A program made the translations under genes and the position numbers. The notes below the pieces were generated by a model, which was given only the letters and a program-made list of their open reading frames with translations, was not told where the DNA came from and ran no database searches. Below, one piece after another: positions 25,484 to 33,050 of a DNA stretch of 43,923 nucleotides. The DNA is taken from NCBI GenBank assembly GCA_031552315.1, contig JAVBMP010000135.1, forward strand, positions 1 through 43,923, in the 5' to 3' direction. Position 1 is the first letter of the stretch, and each line of letters opens with the position of its first letter. The DNA is from JAVBMP01 sp031552315 (GTDB lineage Bacteria; Desulfobacterota; Desulfovibrionia; Desulfovibrionales; Desulfovibrionaceae).

Positions 25484-26362
25484 ATGCATGAAAAATTCCC
25501 CGTAATCCTCATAGCAGGGCTTTCCGGCGCTGGTAAAAGCACCGCCATAAATGTGTTTGAAGACATGCGCTTCTTCACGGTGGACGGCCTGCCGGCAGAC
25601 CTTTTGCCCGGCATGTCCGGCCTTTTGACCCACAACGCATTGCCGCAGTACAAGGGCCTGGTGCTGGGGGTGGACTTGCGCCAGCACAGCTCCGCGCAGG
25701 AATTTACCCGCGCGGTTGTTGAACTGCGTCAACAGGATCTGAACCCGATTTTTATTTTTTTGGAGGCGGAACCGGCCGTCATCATGTCCCGCTACATGAC
25801 AACGCGCCGCCCCCACCCGCTGGAAAATGAAGGCATGGGCCTTGAACAGGCCATAGCGCAAGAAAAATCCCGCTTGCAACCCGTGCGCGACCTGGCCAAC
25901 CTGGTGCTGGATACCTCCACCTGGTCCGTGCATGATCTGCGCCGCAACGTGCAGAAAAAAAGCGACGCCATGTTCGCCGCCGGGCACAGCTTCAAGGTGC
26001 ACCTGGTATCCTTCGGCTTCAAATACGGCCTTCCGGCGGAAACAGACATGATGTTTGACCTGCGCTTCCTGCCCAACCCGTATTTTGTGGAAGGCTTGCG
26101 CCCCCTTTCCGGCCAAAACGCGGAAGTGGCCGACTACGTGCTGCAAAGCCAGGCCGGGCAAAGCTTTGTGCCCCGCCTGCAAGATTTTTTGCATTATTTG
26201 CTGCCCCTTTATGAAAGTGAAGGGCGTTACCGCCTTACCGTGTCTTTTGGCTGCACAGGCGGGCGGCACCGTTCCGTAGCCATTACCGAGCATATGGCCA
26301 CGGTGTTCGCCAGGGCCGGGTATGCGGTAAGTATTGAACACAGGCACCTGGAACTTGGCTAG
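25484..26362 (+). CDS. rapZ: RNase adapter / nucleotide-binding protein RapZ
   Basis: 292 aa. Walker A GLSGAGKST at 12-20, then VFEDMRFFTVDGLPADLLP, and the C-terminal RNA-binding half with SFGFKYGLPAETDMMFDLRFLPNPYFV and SFGCTGGRHRSVAITEHMA, all diagnostic of the RapZ/YvcJ family. In E. coli RapZ guides RNase E to the GlmZ sRNA and so tunes glucosamine-6-phosphate synthesis; whether the same target exists here is unknown. It is separated from ptsN by 108 bases. Confidence 0.95.
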   Translation: MHEKFPVILIAGLSGAGKSTAINVFEDMRFFTVDGLPADLLPGMSGLLTHNALPQYKGLVLGVDLRQHSSAQEFTRAVVELRQQDLNPIFIFLEAEPAVIMSRYMTTRRPHPLENEGMGLEQAIAQEKSRLQPVRDLANLVLDTSTWSVHDLRRNVQKKSDAMFAAGHSFKVHLVSFGFKYGLPAETDMMFDLRFLPNPYFVEGLRPLSGQNAEVADYVLQSQAGQSFVPRLQDFLHYLLPLYESEGRYRLTVSFGCTGGRHRSVAITEHMATVFARAGYAVSIEHRHLELG

Positions 26363-26364
26363 GC

Positions 26365-26493
26365 GGCGCTACGGCACTTTTGCCCTCTGGGCTGCGTCAG
26401 AAAAGTTTTTTATTTCGGTCGAGTACCATAAGAGTACACTCCCTGCATAAAAAGCTTTTCTTCCTTGCCAGAGGCCAAAATTGCCGTAGCGCC
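26365..26493. repeat. Long-hairpin element (family c), copy 2
   Basis: The outer arms GGCGCTACGGCACTTTTG and CAAAATTGCCGTAGCGCC pair almost completely, followed inward by CCCTCTGG/CCAGAGG and AGAAAAGTTTTTTAT/ATAAAAAGCTTTTCT. At the centre GTAC is repeated around CATAAGA. It starts 3 bases after the rapZ stop and fills the gap to the EIIA gene. Confidence 0.85.
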
Positions 26494-26558
26494 AGCAGAG
26501 TATCTTTCATCGACATTAGAACATCAATACATCCGCAACCCGGATGAAAAGGAGCATC

Positions 26559-26990
26559 ATGACTCAGGAACAATCCAAGGAACAGGTGGGCATTGTTCTG
26601 GTAACGCATATGGACTACGGCTCAGCCCTTTTGCGCGCGGCGGAACAAATTGTCGGCCCCGTGCAGGACTGCACCAGCATTCAGGTGGACATAAGCTGCG
26701 AGGTAAGCGAAACCGTAACCCGCCTTAAAGACGCGGTAACCCGCCTGAACAGCGGGCACGGGGTAATGATACTTACAGACATGTTTGGCGGCACGCCCAC
26801 CAACCTAAGCCTTTCGCTTATGGGCAACCAAAGCGGGGTAGAGGTGCTTACCGGGGTAAACCTGCCCATGTTGCTGAAAATTTTGGCAAACCGCGACAAG
26901 GGCCTTTCCACCCTGGCGGAACTGGGCTGCGAGGCCGGGCGAGACGGCATTGCCGTGGCGGGTGAACTTTTACGTTCCAAAAGCAAATAA
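26559..26990 (+). CDS. PTS EIIA component, mannose family
   Basis: 143 aa from ATG 26559 (AAAAGGAG just upstream). The EIIA-Man fold is shown by GIVLVTHMDYGSALLRAAEQIVG with the phosphorylated His at 17, and VMILTDMFGGTPTNLSLSLM, a strong signature of this class. It would receive phosphate from HPr and pass it to EIIB. The stop overlaps the EIIB ATG, as usual for these operons. Confidence 0.92.
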   Translation: MTQEQSKEQVGIVLVTHMDYGSALLRAAEQIVGPVQDCTSIQVDISCEVSETVTRLKDAVTRLNSGHGVMILTDMFGGTPTNLSLSLMGNQSGVEVLTGVNLPMLLKILANRDKGLSTLAELGCEAGRDGIAVAGELLRSKSK

Positions 26991-27454
26991 TGTTTTGGTT
27001 CCGCATAGATAACCGCCTTATTCACGGCCAGGTCATAGAAGCCTGGCTGCCCTATACCGGGGCGTCTTCTCTGGTGGTTGCCAATGATTCGCTGGTGGAA
27101 GATGAAACCCGCAAGCTTATCATGCTGCTGGCCGTGCCGCGCCGCATTCAGGTAATTTTCGCGCCGGTGGAAGAGGTGGGGGCGCTTGTGAAGCGCCAGC
27201 AGGCCAAAAAAGCCAAAACCCTGGTGCTGTTCGCCGATTGCGCGGACGCCCGCCGCGCGTTGGAATCCGGCCTGGAAGTGACAACCCTGAACATAGGCAA
27301 CCTGCACTACGGGCAGGGCAAGGAACAAATTTGCGCCCATGTGGCCCTTTCCGGTGAAGATAAAAAATGCCTGGGCTATTTTTCCGCCCGCGGCGTAACG
27401 CTTGATTTTCGCTGTGTGCCCAATGAAACCCCGGAAGTTGCGGACTGGTTATGA
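26990..27454 (+). CDS. PTS EIIB component, mannose/fructose/sorbose family
   Basis: 154 aa. The active His is H12 in FRIDNRLIHGQVIEAWL; VVANDSLVEDETRK and MLLAVP follow in the usual order. It starts on the last base of the EIIA stop and overlaps the EIIC start by 4 bases. A sugar specificity cannot be assigned, and membrane partners are incomplete because no EIID is present downstream. Confidence 0.92.
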   Translation: MFWFRIDNRLIHGQVIEAWLPYTGASSLVVANDSLVEDETRKLIMLLAVPRRIQVIFAPVEEVGALVKRQQAKKAKTLVLFADCADARRALESGLEVTTLNIGNLHYGQGKEQICAHVALSGEDKKCLGYFSARGVTLDFRCVPNETPEVADWL

Positions 27455-28170
27455 ACGCGGGACATACGCCGTTATTGCCCTGGTTTTTTGTGGTGGCGCT
27501 AATTTTGCTTTACGCCGCGCTTTCTGCCGCGCGCAGTTTGTTTGCTGCCGGGCGTTTGTGCCGGCCGGTTTTTTGCGGCCTGCTGTTGTGGGGCTGGTCT
27601 GTTTTTTTTCTGCCGGAATTTTCCGGGGTAATTTTGGCCCTGACCCTGTTTTATGAGCTGATTTTTCTTGACCTTTTATACGCCGGCACCTACGTGCCGC
27701 CGCAAAGTCTTTTTTGCTTTTTAAGCGCGCTTGCGGCGGCGGTGTTTTTTGACCTGCGCGCGCCGCAAAGCCTGGCCTTTGTAATGGCCCTTTCCTTGCC
27801 GGGGGCCTACATCGGTTCCGCTTTGGAACAGCGCCAGCGCCGCCGCCAGGACAAATGGCATGACGGCCTTACCCGCGCGATAAGCAGCCGGGAAAGCCTG
27901 GAAGCTGTCAGCAACCGGGCCTTGCGCTATTCCGCTTTGCACCCGCTAATCTTTTTTGGCCTTGTGTTTGGGCTGTTTTCCGGTTTATTGCTGCTATTTT
28001 TGCAAATATGGCTGGACTTTTTTGGTAAACTTCCGGTAATAAAGTGGGTAAGCTGGCACTACTTGTGGGCTTTCGGGGCTGTGGGCGGTATGCTCGCATT
28101 ACGCATACGCTGGTCATTTGCCATTTTTGCCGCCGGGGCCGGCCTGTTCGGGGTGATGTTCGCACTGTGA
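27451..28170 (+). CDS. PTS EIIC-like membrane protein, mannose family
   Basis: 239 aa with at least five strongly hydrophobic segments (LPWFFVVALILLYAALSAAR near the N-terminus; a Leu/Phe-rich pair around 45-80; LIFFGLVFGLFSGLLLLFLQ; and the C-terminal YLWAFGAVGGML...FAIFAAGAGLFGVMFAL). A cytoplasmic loop rich in Arg/Gln (LEQRQRRRQDKWHDG) lies in the middle. Context and topology point to the EIIC permease of a mannose-type PTS. It is divergent from well-known EIIC proteins, so membership is partly from its neighbours. Confidence 0.75.
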   Translation: MNAGHTPLLPWFFVVALILLYAALSAARSLFAAGRLCRPVFCGLLLWGWSVFFLPEFSGVILALTLFYELIFLDLLYAGTYVPPQSLFCFLSALAAAVFFDLRAPQSLAFVMALSLPGAYIGSALEQRQRRRQDKWHDGLTRAISSRESLEAVSNRALRYSALHPLIFFGLVFGLFSGLLLLFLQIWLDFFGKLPVIKWVSWHYLWAFGAVGGMLALRIRWSFAIFAAGAGLFGVMFAL

Positions 28171-29663
28171 GATACATTGATATGCTTAAGAAATTAAAAA
28201 AATTGCGTGCAGGCTTCTCTGCCACTGCGCCCCCCGGGAATCAGGTTCCTGCGGGGCTGGTTGAAAGACGCCAGCAGGACAGGCGCAGGGTAGACCGCCG
28301 GGTGGAAAGCGAGCTTTCCGCCTCACGCCGCGCAAAGCACGAATTTCTTGCCAATATCAGTCATGAACTGCGCACCCCGCTTAACGGCATCTTCAGCATG
28401 CTGCACCTTTTGCAACAATCAAACCTGAACCAGCCGCAGCAGGAATGGGTTGATACGGCCATGTTTTCCGCCAATTCCCTGCTTAACCTGCTTTCAGACC
28501 TTATTGACCTTGCGCAGTTTGAAAACCGTGAATTTCAGCTGGCCCGCCAGCCGGTTGATTTGCGTAACCTGCTTTTTGACCTGGTAAACATGTTCCAGCT
28601 TGAATCCAAGAAAAAAAACCTTAGCCTGCGCCTTATGCTAAGCCCGGAACTGCCATCCTTCATCCTGGCGGATCAGCCCCGCCTGCGCCAGGTAATTTTC
28701 AATATTCTGGGCAATGCCATAAAATTTACCGCTGCCGGTTCCGTTACGGTAAGCAGCTTTGCCATGCCCGCCGTGCGCCCTTCGGAAAGCAATATATTTT
28801 TTATGGTGCAAGACAGCGGCATGGGCATGTCGGAAGAATTTTTGACGCGTTTTTTTGAACCATTTGCCATTGAAGACGCATCCACCACCCGCAAATACCC
28901 CGGGGCCGGCCTGGGCCTTAGCATTGTGACCAAGCTGGTGGCCCTTATGGGCGGTTCTTTGGATATAGATTCCGCCGTGTTCAAGGGCACCTGCTTCACC
29001 TTCTGCATTCCATGCGAAGTAGTGGGCACAACGGAAGAACCGGGGCTGGTGCCGGATTTTTATGTGTGGAACCCAAAAAGCACCCCCCATGATGCGAACA
29101 AGTGCCAGGAAGGGCCAAAACCGCGCGTATGGGGCGGCAAACAGCCAAGCCAGACGCCCCTGGCGGAAATAAGGCGCATGGCCTCCGCTTCCGAGGCGGA
29201 ACTTGCCCCCTGCCTGAATATTCTGGTGGCGGAAGATGACGCGGTAAGCCAGTTTGCCATTCTTTCCATCCTCAAGAAGGAAGGGCACATGGTAAAGGCG
29301 GCCGCCAACGGGGCAGAGGCCCTTTGTGAACTTGTGTCGGCCCTGGGCACGCCGGGCCAGTATGATTGCCTGATAACAGACATTCAAATGCCTGTAATGG
29401 ATGGAATAGAGCTGGTGCGCCGCATAAGGAATCAGGACTTGCAGGGTATTGAACATTGGAGTAATATAGAAAAAAATCTTGCGCTTGAGGAGATATGCGC
29501 GGCCATTCCGGCGGATTTGCCGGTTATAGCCCTTACAGCCCATGCCCTGAACAGCGAAGAAAAACGCTTTGTAAGCAAAGGCATAGATTGCTACCTTACA
29601 AAACCAATAAATATAGGTGAATTACGTACAGCTTTAAAGCAGGTTGCCCGTCAGGATGTGTAA
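28167..29663 (+). CDS. Hybrid sensor histidine kinase/response regulator, no sensor domain
   Basis: 498 aa from GTG 28167, overlapping the EIIC stop by 4 bases with GGGGTGA upstream; ATG 28182 is the alternative. A basic ~55-residue head leads to the HisKA motif HEFLANISHELRTPLNG with the phosphorylated H66. The ATPase has ILGNAIKFTAAG (N box), VQDSGMGMS and GAGLGLSIV. The C-terminal receiver has ILVAEDDAVS, the phosphoacceptor in DCLITDIQMPVMDG, and CYLTKPI. No transmembrane or PAS/GAF segment exists, so it should be cytoplasmic and take its input from a partner, possibly the PTS proteins it is coupled to. Confidence 0.88.
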   Translation: MRYIDMLKKLKKLRAGFSATAPPGNQVPAGLVERRQQDRRRVDRRVESELSASRRAKHEFLANISHELRTPLNGIFSMLHLLQQSNLNQPQQEWVDTAMFSANSLLNLLSDLIDLAQFENREFQLARQPVDLRNLLFDLVNMFQLESKKKNLSLRLMLSPELPSFILADQPRLRQVIFNILGNAIKFTAAGSVTVSSFAMPAVRPSESNIFFMVQDSGMGMSEEFLTRFFEPFAIEDASTTRKYPGAGLGLSIVTKLVALMGGSLDIDSAVFKGTCFTFCIPCEVVGTTEEPGLVPDFYVWNPKSTPHDANKCQEGPKPRVWGGKQPSQTPLAEIRRMASASEAELAPCLNILVAEDDAVSQFAILSILKKEGHMVKAAANGAEALCELVSALGTPGQYDCLITDIQMPVMDGIELVRRIRNQDLQGIEHWSNIEKNLALEEICAAIPADLPVIALTAHALNSEEKRFVSKGIDCYLTKPINIGELRTALKQVARQDV

Positions 29664-29667
29664 AATT

Positions 29668-29688
29668 GGGCCATTGCGCAGTGGTTTC
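29668..29688. repeat. Dispersed palindrome a, copy 7
   Basis: GGGCCATTGCGCAGTGGTTTC, a diverged copy starting 5 bases after the kinase stop. The rest of the gap (to 29891) holds small inverted repeats, including GAGCATTTT/AAAATGCTC at 29850-29870, related to the ends of the family b elements. Confidence 0.65.
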
Positions 29689-29891
29689 AAAATGCATCGG
29701 GCATTTTCACTTTGAAAATGTTGCGGAACAAATTTAAAGGCAATTTGAAGACAAAAAGGCAATATTTTATCGCACGCGTTCAGCCAGCGCGGCTGAAGCA
29801 AAGGCACGCCAAGCTGCTTGCTTGCGGGCGTCTGCTGCGTATCTGCCAGAGCATTTTCCCAATAAAAATGCTCAATACCCCGGAGAGGAGT

Positions 29892-30836
29892 TTGAAGAAG
29901 GTTCTTGTCATACTGACGCTGCTTTGCAGCGCTTGCCTTGTGCCCCTGCACGCCGAGGACGCCAGAGCCGCCGCCCGTCCGCAGTCTTCGGGCAAAAATC
30001 CGGCCCCGCGGGGCAAGGCGGAAGCCCCGATTGTTCCCTCTCGCAGCATCATTAAAAAAAGTGACGACTACATTGTTTCCGCCGCCTACCCCATAACCGG
30101 CAACAAAGTGCTGGACGCCGAGGTGGAAATATGGGTGAATACCCAAATACGCACCTTTGTCTATGGCGTTGAAAGTATTGCCTCGCCAGACCGCAAGGTC
30201 TTCTACCGCCTGAATGTGGAATATGAACTGGTGGAAGTTTCGCCGGAATGCCTTTCTCTGGTTTTTCACACCAACACCTACACCGGCAGCAGTCCGTGGG
30301 ATGCCCCCAACCAGGGGGTGGCTACCTTTGTCTATAACCTGCCGGATGGGCGCAAGCTTGGGTATGAAGATATCTTCAGCTCCAGCGCCGGGCTTTTGGA
30401 ATTTCTTTCAAATTATTGTCAGGAAGAATTACTGATGAAATTGGGGCCGGAACAGCAGGAACGCATAAAAAAAGGCGCTAGCCCCAAGATGCTGAATTTT
30501 CAGTATTTTATTGTAACCCCTTCAGGCATGAACATTTACTTCCCAGCCTATCAGGTAGCTGTGCCAGACCTTGGTGAACAAAAAGTGGAAATTCCTTTGA
30601 AAAAACTTAGGCCCTTCGGGCCGGAAGTTCGCCTTTGGGGCAGCCAGGCCTCCACAGCCTTCCCACTTAACCGGGCGGCGGGGGCCGTGCCGCCAAACAT
30701 TGGCCCCGTAGGCACGGTTGGCCCTGTAAGCACGGTTAGCCCTGTAAGCACGGTTGCCCCCGTAGGCATGGTTGCCCCTGTAAGTACGGTTGGCCGGGCA
30801 AGCGCCGCCGTACCGCTGAATCAGGTACAACCATGA
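29892..30836 (+). CDS. Exported DUF3298-like protein with repetitive tail
   Basis: 314 aa from TTG 29892, chosen because GGAGAGGAG precedes it and it opens a good signal peptide (LKKVLVILTLLCSACLVPLHA); an ATG eight codons upstream lacks this. The mature protein has the DUF4163/DUF3298 layout: YIVSAAYPITGNKVLDAEVEIWV, then VYGVESIAS...VEYELVEVS, LSLVFHTNTYTGSS, VATFVYNLPDGRKLGYEDIF, and FQYFIVTPSGMNIYFPAYQVA. Such domains (for example in RsiV) bind ligands outside the membrane. The C-terminus is five six-residue repeats (30702-30791). The stop overlaps the next start by 4 bases. Confidence 0.75.
   Translation: MKKVLVILTLLCSACLVPLHAEDARAAARPQSSGKNPAPRGKAEAPIVPSRSIIKKSDDYIVSAAYPITGNKVLDAEVEIWVNTQIRTFVYGVESIASPDRKVFYRLNVEYELVEVSPECLSLVFHTNTYTGSSPWDAPNQGVATFVYNLPDGRKLGYEDIFSSSAGLLEFLSNYCQEELLMKLGPEQQERIKKGASPKMLNFQYFIVTPSGMNIYFPAYQVAVPDLGEQKVEIPLKKLRPFGPEVRLWGSQASTAFPLNRAAGAVPPNIGPVGTVGPVSTVSPVSTVAPVGMVAPVSTVGRASAAVPLNQVQP
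30702..30791 (+). repeat. 5 x 18-bp in-frame minisatellite
   Basis: Units of the type GGCCCYGTARGCACGGTT begin at 30702, 30720, 30738, 30756 and 30774. They encode PVSTV/PVGTV-type hexads at the C-terminus of the DUF3298-like protein. Confidence 0.9.
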
Positions 30837-32209
30837 AGCGCCTTTTTGCAAGGCGGGCTTTTTCTTTTGCCCGCATTCTCCATACCTTGCGCCCCGGCAG
30901 CGCCGCGCGTTTGTTAAATATGCGGGCGGGCTTTGGCGTAGCCCGTGTTTGTCTGGTCTGTCTGGTTTGTCTGGTTTGCCTGGCGTTTTTTTTCGGCCTG
31001 TTTGCCGCCTGCCCCGCAAAATCCTTCGCCCTGGGCGACAAGGCCAAGGAATTTCATGCCGGTCTGCGGGTGTTTGGCTTCTGGTCGGAAAAAAATGGCC
31101 GCCGTATGGAAGTTGCCGTATGGTACCCGGCCAAAAGCCGCAATGCCGCCACTGTCATAAACGACTGGCTTATTTACGCCGGGCGTGACGCGCAAGAAGT
31201 AGCCGGGCTTTATCCGGTGATTTTGCTGTCGCATGATATGGCCGGCTACCGCTTCAGCAACAATGACCTGGCCTGTCACCTGGCCCGCAACGGCTTTATT
31301 GTGATTGCCCCCACCCACCCCGGCGACGCCATGGACGACACAACGGACACCTGGTCGGCCAACAACTTTTACAACCGCCCGCGCCAGTTGCTGCTGGCCC
31401 TTGAAATAGCCATGGCGTACCCGCGCCTTGCCGCCATTGCGGACCAAAGCCGCATAGGGGTAATAGGCGTTGGAAGCGGGGCCGTCACAGCCCTGCAACT
31501 GGCCGGGGCCAGGCCGGATCCGGCCCTTCTGGCGCAGTATTGCGCAAAAAGCGCCGGGAATGACGTTTTTTGCGCGCCGCCCGCCATCAGCCAGCTTGCC
31601 GCCCTGCCCGCCACCCTGCACAGCCTGGAGGAACAAAAGGGCGACCAGACCTTCACCCCGGCCATGGACGCCATGCGTGATTTTTTTAAGGAAAGCAGGC
31701 AAACTCATACGGCGGAACAAAGCAAACCCAATGACATATTTGTGTCGTTAAGCGCAATGCCCTTTTTTCCGGAACTGGAATTGGCCCTTGCGCCGGAGCC
31801 TGCGGTCATGCCCCCCGGCGCGGCGCAACGCAAACTTTTGTCCGTTGCCCTTGTGGCCCCCGGCGGGGCAATGTACTTTGCCCCGGAAGCCCTGGCCGGC
31901 CTGAAGCTGCCCGTGGCAACCATAATTGCCGGGCAGGATGAGGTTTACCCGCCGAATCTGCACGGGGAACCCCTGCTTAAGGCCCTGCCGCAAGACTTCA
32001 GCGGGCCGGAACAGGTGCTGCGCCTTAAAAATTCAACGCATTACGCGCTTAATGCCCCTTGCCCGCGTGAACTGGAAATTGAACTGCCAGAGGTCTGCGC
32101 CCCGGGCCAGGCCGGTTTGCGTTCCGGCTTTGCGAACAAGCGAGATGCCCATTTGCTGCATTTTTTCAAAACCAGCCTTGGCGACCCCTTGCCCCCGCCC
32201 GGACATTGA
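30833..32209 (+). CDS. Exported alpha/beta hydrolase (PAF-acetylhydrolase/dienelactone hydrolase-like)
   Basis: 458 aa. A long basic head is followed by a hydrophobic stretch (VCLVCLVCLVCLAFFFGLFAAC, residues ~39-60) that could be a signal or membrane anchor; a Cys at 60 might be lipidated but lacks a standard lipobox. The hydrolase has VAVWYPAK, VILLSHDMAGYRFSNNDLACHLA, VIAPTHPGD, and the nucleophile elbow GVGSGAV with Ser215. The late IAGQDEVYPP and STHYALNAP supply the likely Asp and His. This order matches COG4188-type predicted hydrolases. The coupled start with the DUF3298-like gene suggests a joint envelope role. Confidence 0.75.
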   Translation: MKRLFARRAFSFARILHTLRPGSAARLLNMRAGFGVARVCLVCLVCLVCLAFFFGLFAACPAKSFALGDKAKEFHAGLRVFGFWSEKNGRRMEVAVWYPAKSRNAATVINDWLIYAGRDAQEVAGLYPVILLSHDMAGYRFSNNDLACHLARNGFIVIAPTHPGDAMDDTTDTWSANNFYNRPRQLLLALEIAMAYPRLAAIADQSRIGVIGVGSGAVTALQLAGARPDPALLAQYCAKSAGNDVFCAPPAISQLAALPATLHSLEEQKGDQTFTPAMDAMRDFFKESRQTHTAEQSKPNDIFVSLSAMPFFPELELALAPEPAVMPPGAAQRKLLSVALVAPGGAMYFAPEALAGLKLPVATIIAGQDEVYPPNLHGEPLLKALPQDFSGPEQVLRLKNSTHYALNAPCPRELEIELPEVCAPGQAGLRSGFANKRDAHLLHFFKTSLGDPLPPPGH

Positions 32210-32246
32210 CCGGGGGCGGGTTGTGACCATTTGCAGGAGTAAAGCG

Positions 32247-32735
32247 GTGGAACAGGAAAAAAGAATATTTACGGAACAGGAACAGGCCATTTTGCGCATA
32301 GCGCAAAAAAATTTGCCGGACACCCTGACGCCGTACGCGGACATAGCCGCCATGGTGGGCTGTGATGAGGCGACAGTGCTTGACCTGCTGCGTGAACTTA
32401 AGGAAAGCGGGGCCATACGCCGCCTTGGGGCCAGCCTTAAGCACCAGCGTGCCGGGTATGCCCACAATTCCATGGTAGCCTGGCGGGTGCGGGATGAGGC
32501 CCAGGCCGATGAAGCAGGCCAAACAGCGGCCACGCACCCGCTAATTTCCCACTGCTACCACCGCCCTTCCACCGCGCCGGATTGGCCGTACAGCTTCTTT
32601 ACCATGATTCACGGGCGCAACCCGGAAGAGTACCTGGAAGTGATAGAATGGCTGCGCGCCAACAGCGCCTTGCAAGAATACGCCGTGCTGCGCAGCGTGA
32701 AAGAGTTGAAAAAAATTTCCATGACCTATTTTTAG
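32247..32735 (+). CDS. ahbB: Siroheme decarboxylase subunit (AhbA/AhbB family)
   Basis: 162 aa from GTG 32247 (CAGGAG at suitable spacing; the frame is open far upstream but overlaps the hydrolase). The Lrp/AsnC-like winged-helix head (ILRIAQKNLPDTLTPYADIAAMVGCDEATVLDLLRELKESGAIRRLGASL) and the core HPLISHCYHRPSTAPDWPYSFFTMIHG identify the siroheme decarboxylase family, which converts siroheme to 12,18-didecarboxysiroheme in the alternative haem pathway of sulfate reducers and archaea. The partner subunit is not in the window, so A versus B is uncertain; B is favoured by the HCY...PDWPY motif. It sits just upstream of hemL, which feeds the same tetrapyrrole route. Confidence 0.82.
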   Translation: MEQEKRIFTEQEQAILRIAQKNLPDTLTPYADIAAMVGCDEATVLDLLRELKESGAIRRLGASLKHQRAGYAHNSMVAWRVRDEAQADEAGQTAATHPLISHCYHRPSTAPDWPYSFFTMIHGRNPEEYLEVIEWLRANSALQEYAVLRSVKELKKISMTYF

Positions 32736-32755
32736 GCCGGGTTGACGTTAAGGCT

Positions 32756-32777
32756 CCGGCTATTGTACAATAGCCGG
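32756..32777. repeat. Dispersed palindrome a, copy 8, perfect dyad
   Basis: CCGGCT ATTGTACAAT AGCCGG is fully symmetric. It lies 21 bases after the ahb stop. Confidence 0.8.
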
Positions 32778-32789
32778 AATTTACGTCCA

Positions 32790-32828
32790 GCCCTGCCGAG
32801 GGGGCCTGGGGGAAATCATTTCCCCCAG
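32790..32828. terminator. Hairpin box upstream of hemL
   Basis: CTGGGGGAAA-TCA-TTTCCCCCAG (32806-32828) is a perfect 10-bp stem, preceded by CCCTGCCGAGGGGG. The same box recurs after hemL at 34424-34462. It likely ends ahb transcription, though no T-run follows. Confidence 0.6.
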
Positions 32829-32864
32829 CGGATTTCAAAGGCCCTGTTATGACATTTTCGCTTT

Positions 32865-32985
32865 GAGATTGTCGCTTAACGGCGGGCAAAGCCCGCCTAC
32901 GACAATCTCGCGGGCGTTGCTGCGCTTCGCTTCACAACGCCAGAGCATTTTAGCAGGATAGATAATTTCAATGACAAAATGCTCT
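32865..32985. repeat. Paired inverted repeats upstream of hemL
   Basis: First, GAGATTGTCG...CGACAATCTC (32865-32909), with an inner GGCGGGC-AAA-GCCCGCC. Second, AGAGCATTTT...AAAATGCTCT (32942-32985). These resemble pieces of the family b elements (same GTTAACG-type context and AGAGCATTTT end) but not a full copy. Confidence 0.6.
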
Positions 32986-33050
32986 ATGCAGGAGCCCTTG
33001 GCCGCCGTAGGCATTTTTAAGACAAAACCAGCAGGAATAAAGAGGTTAGC

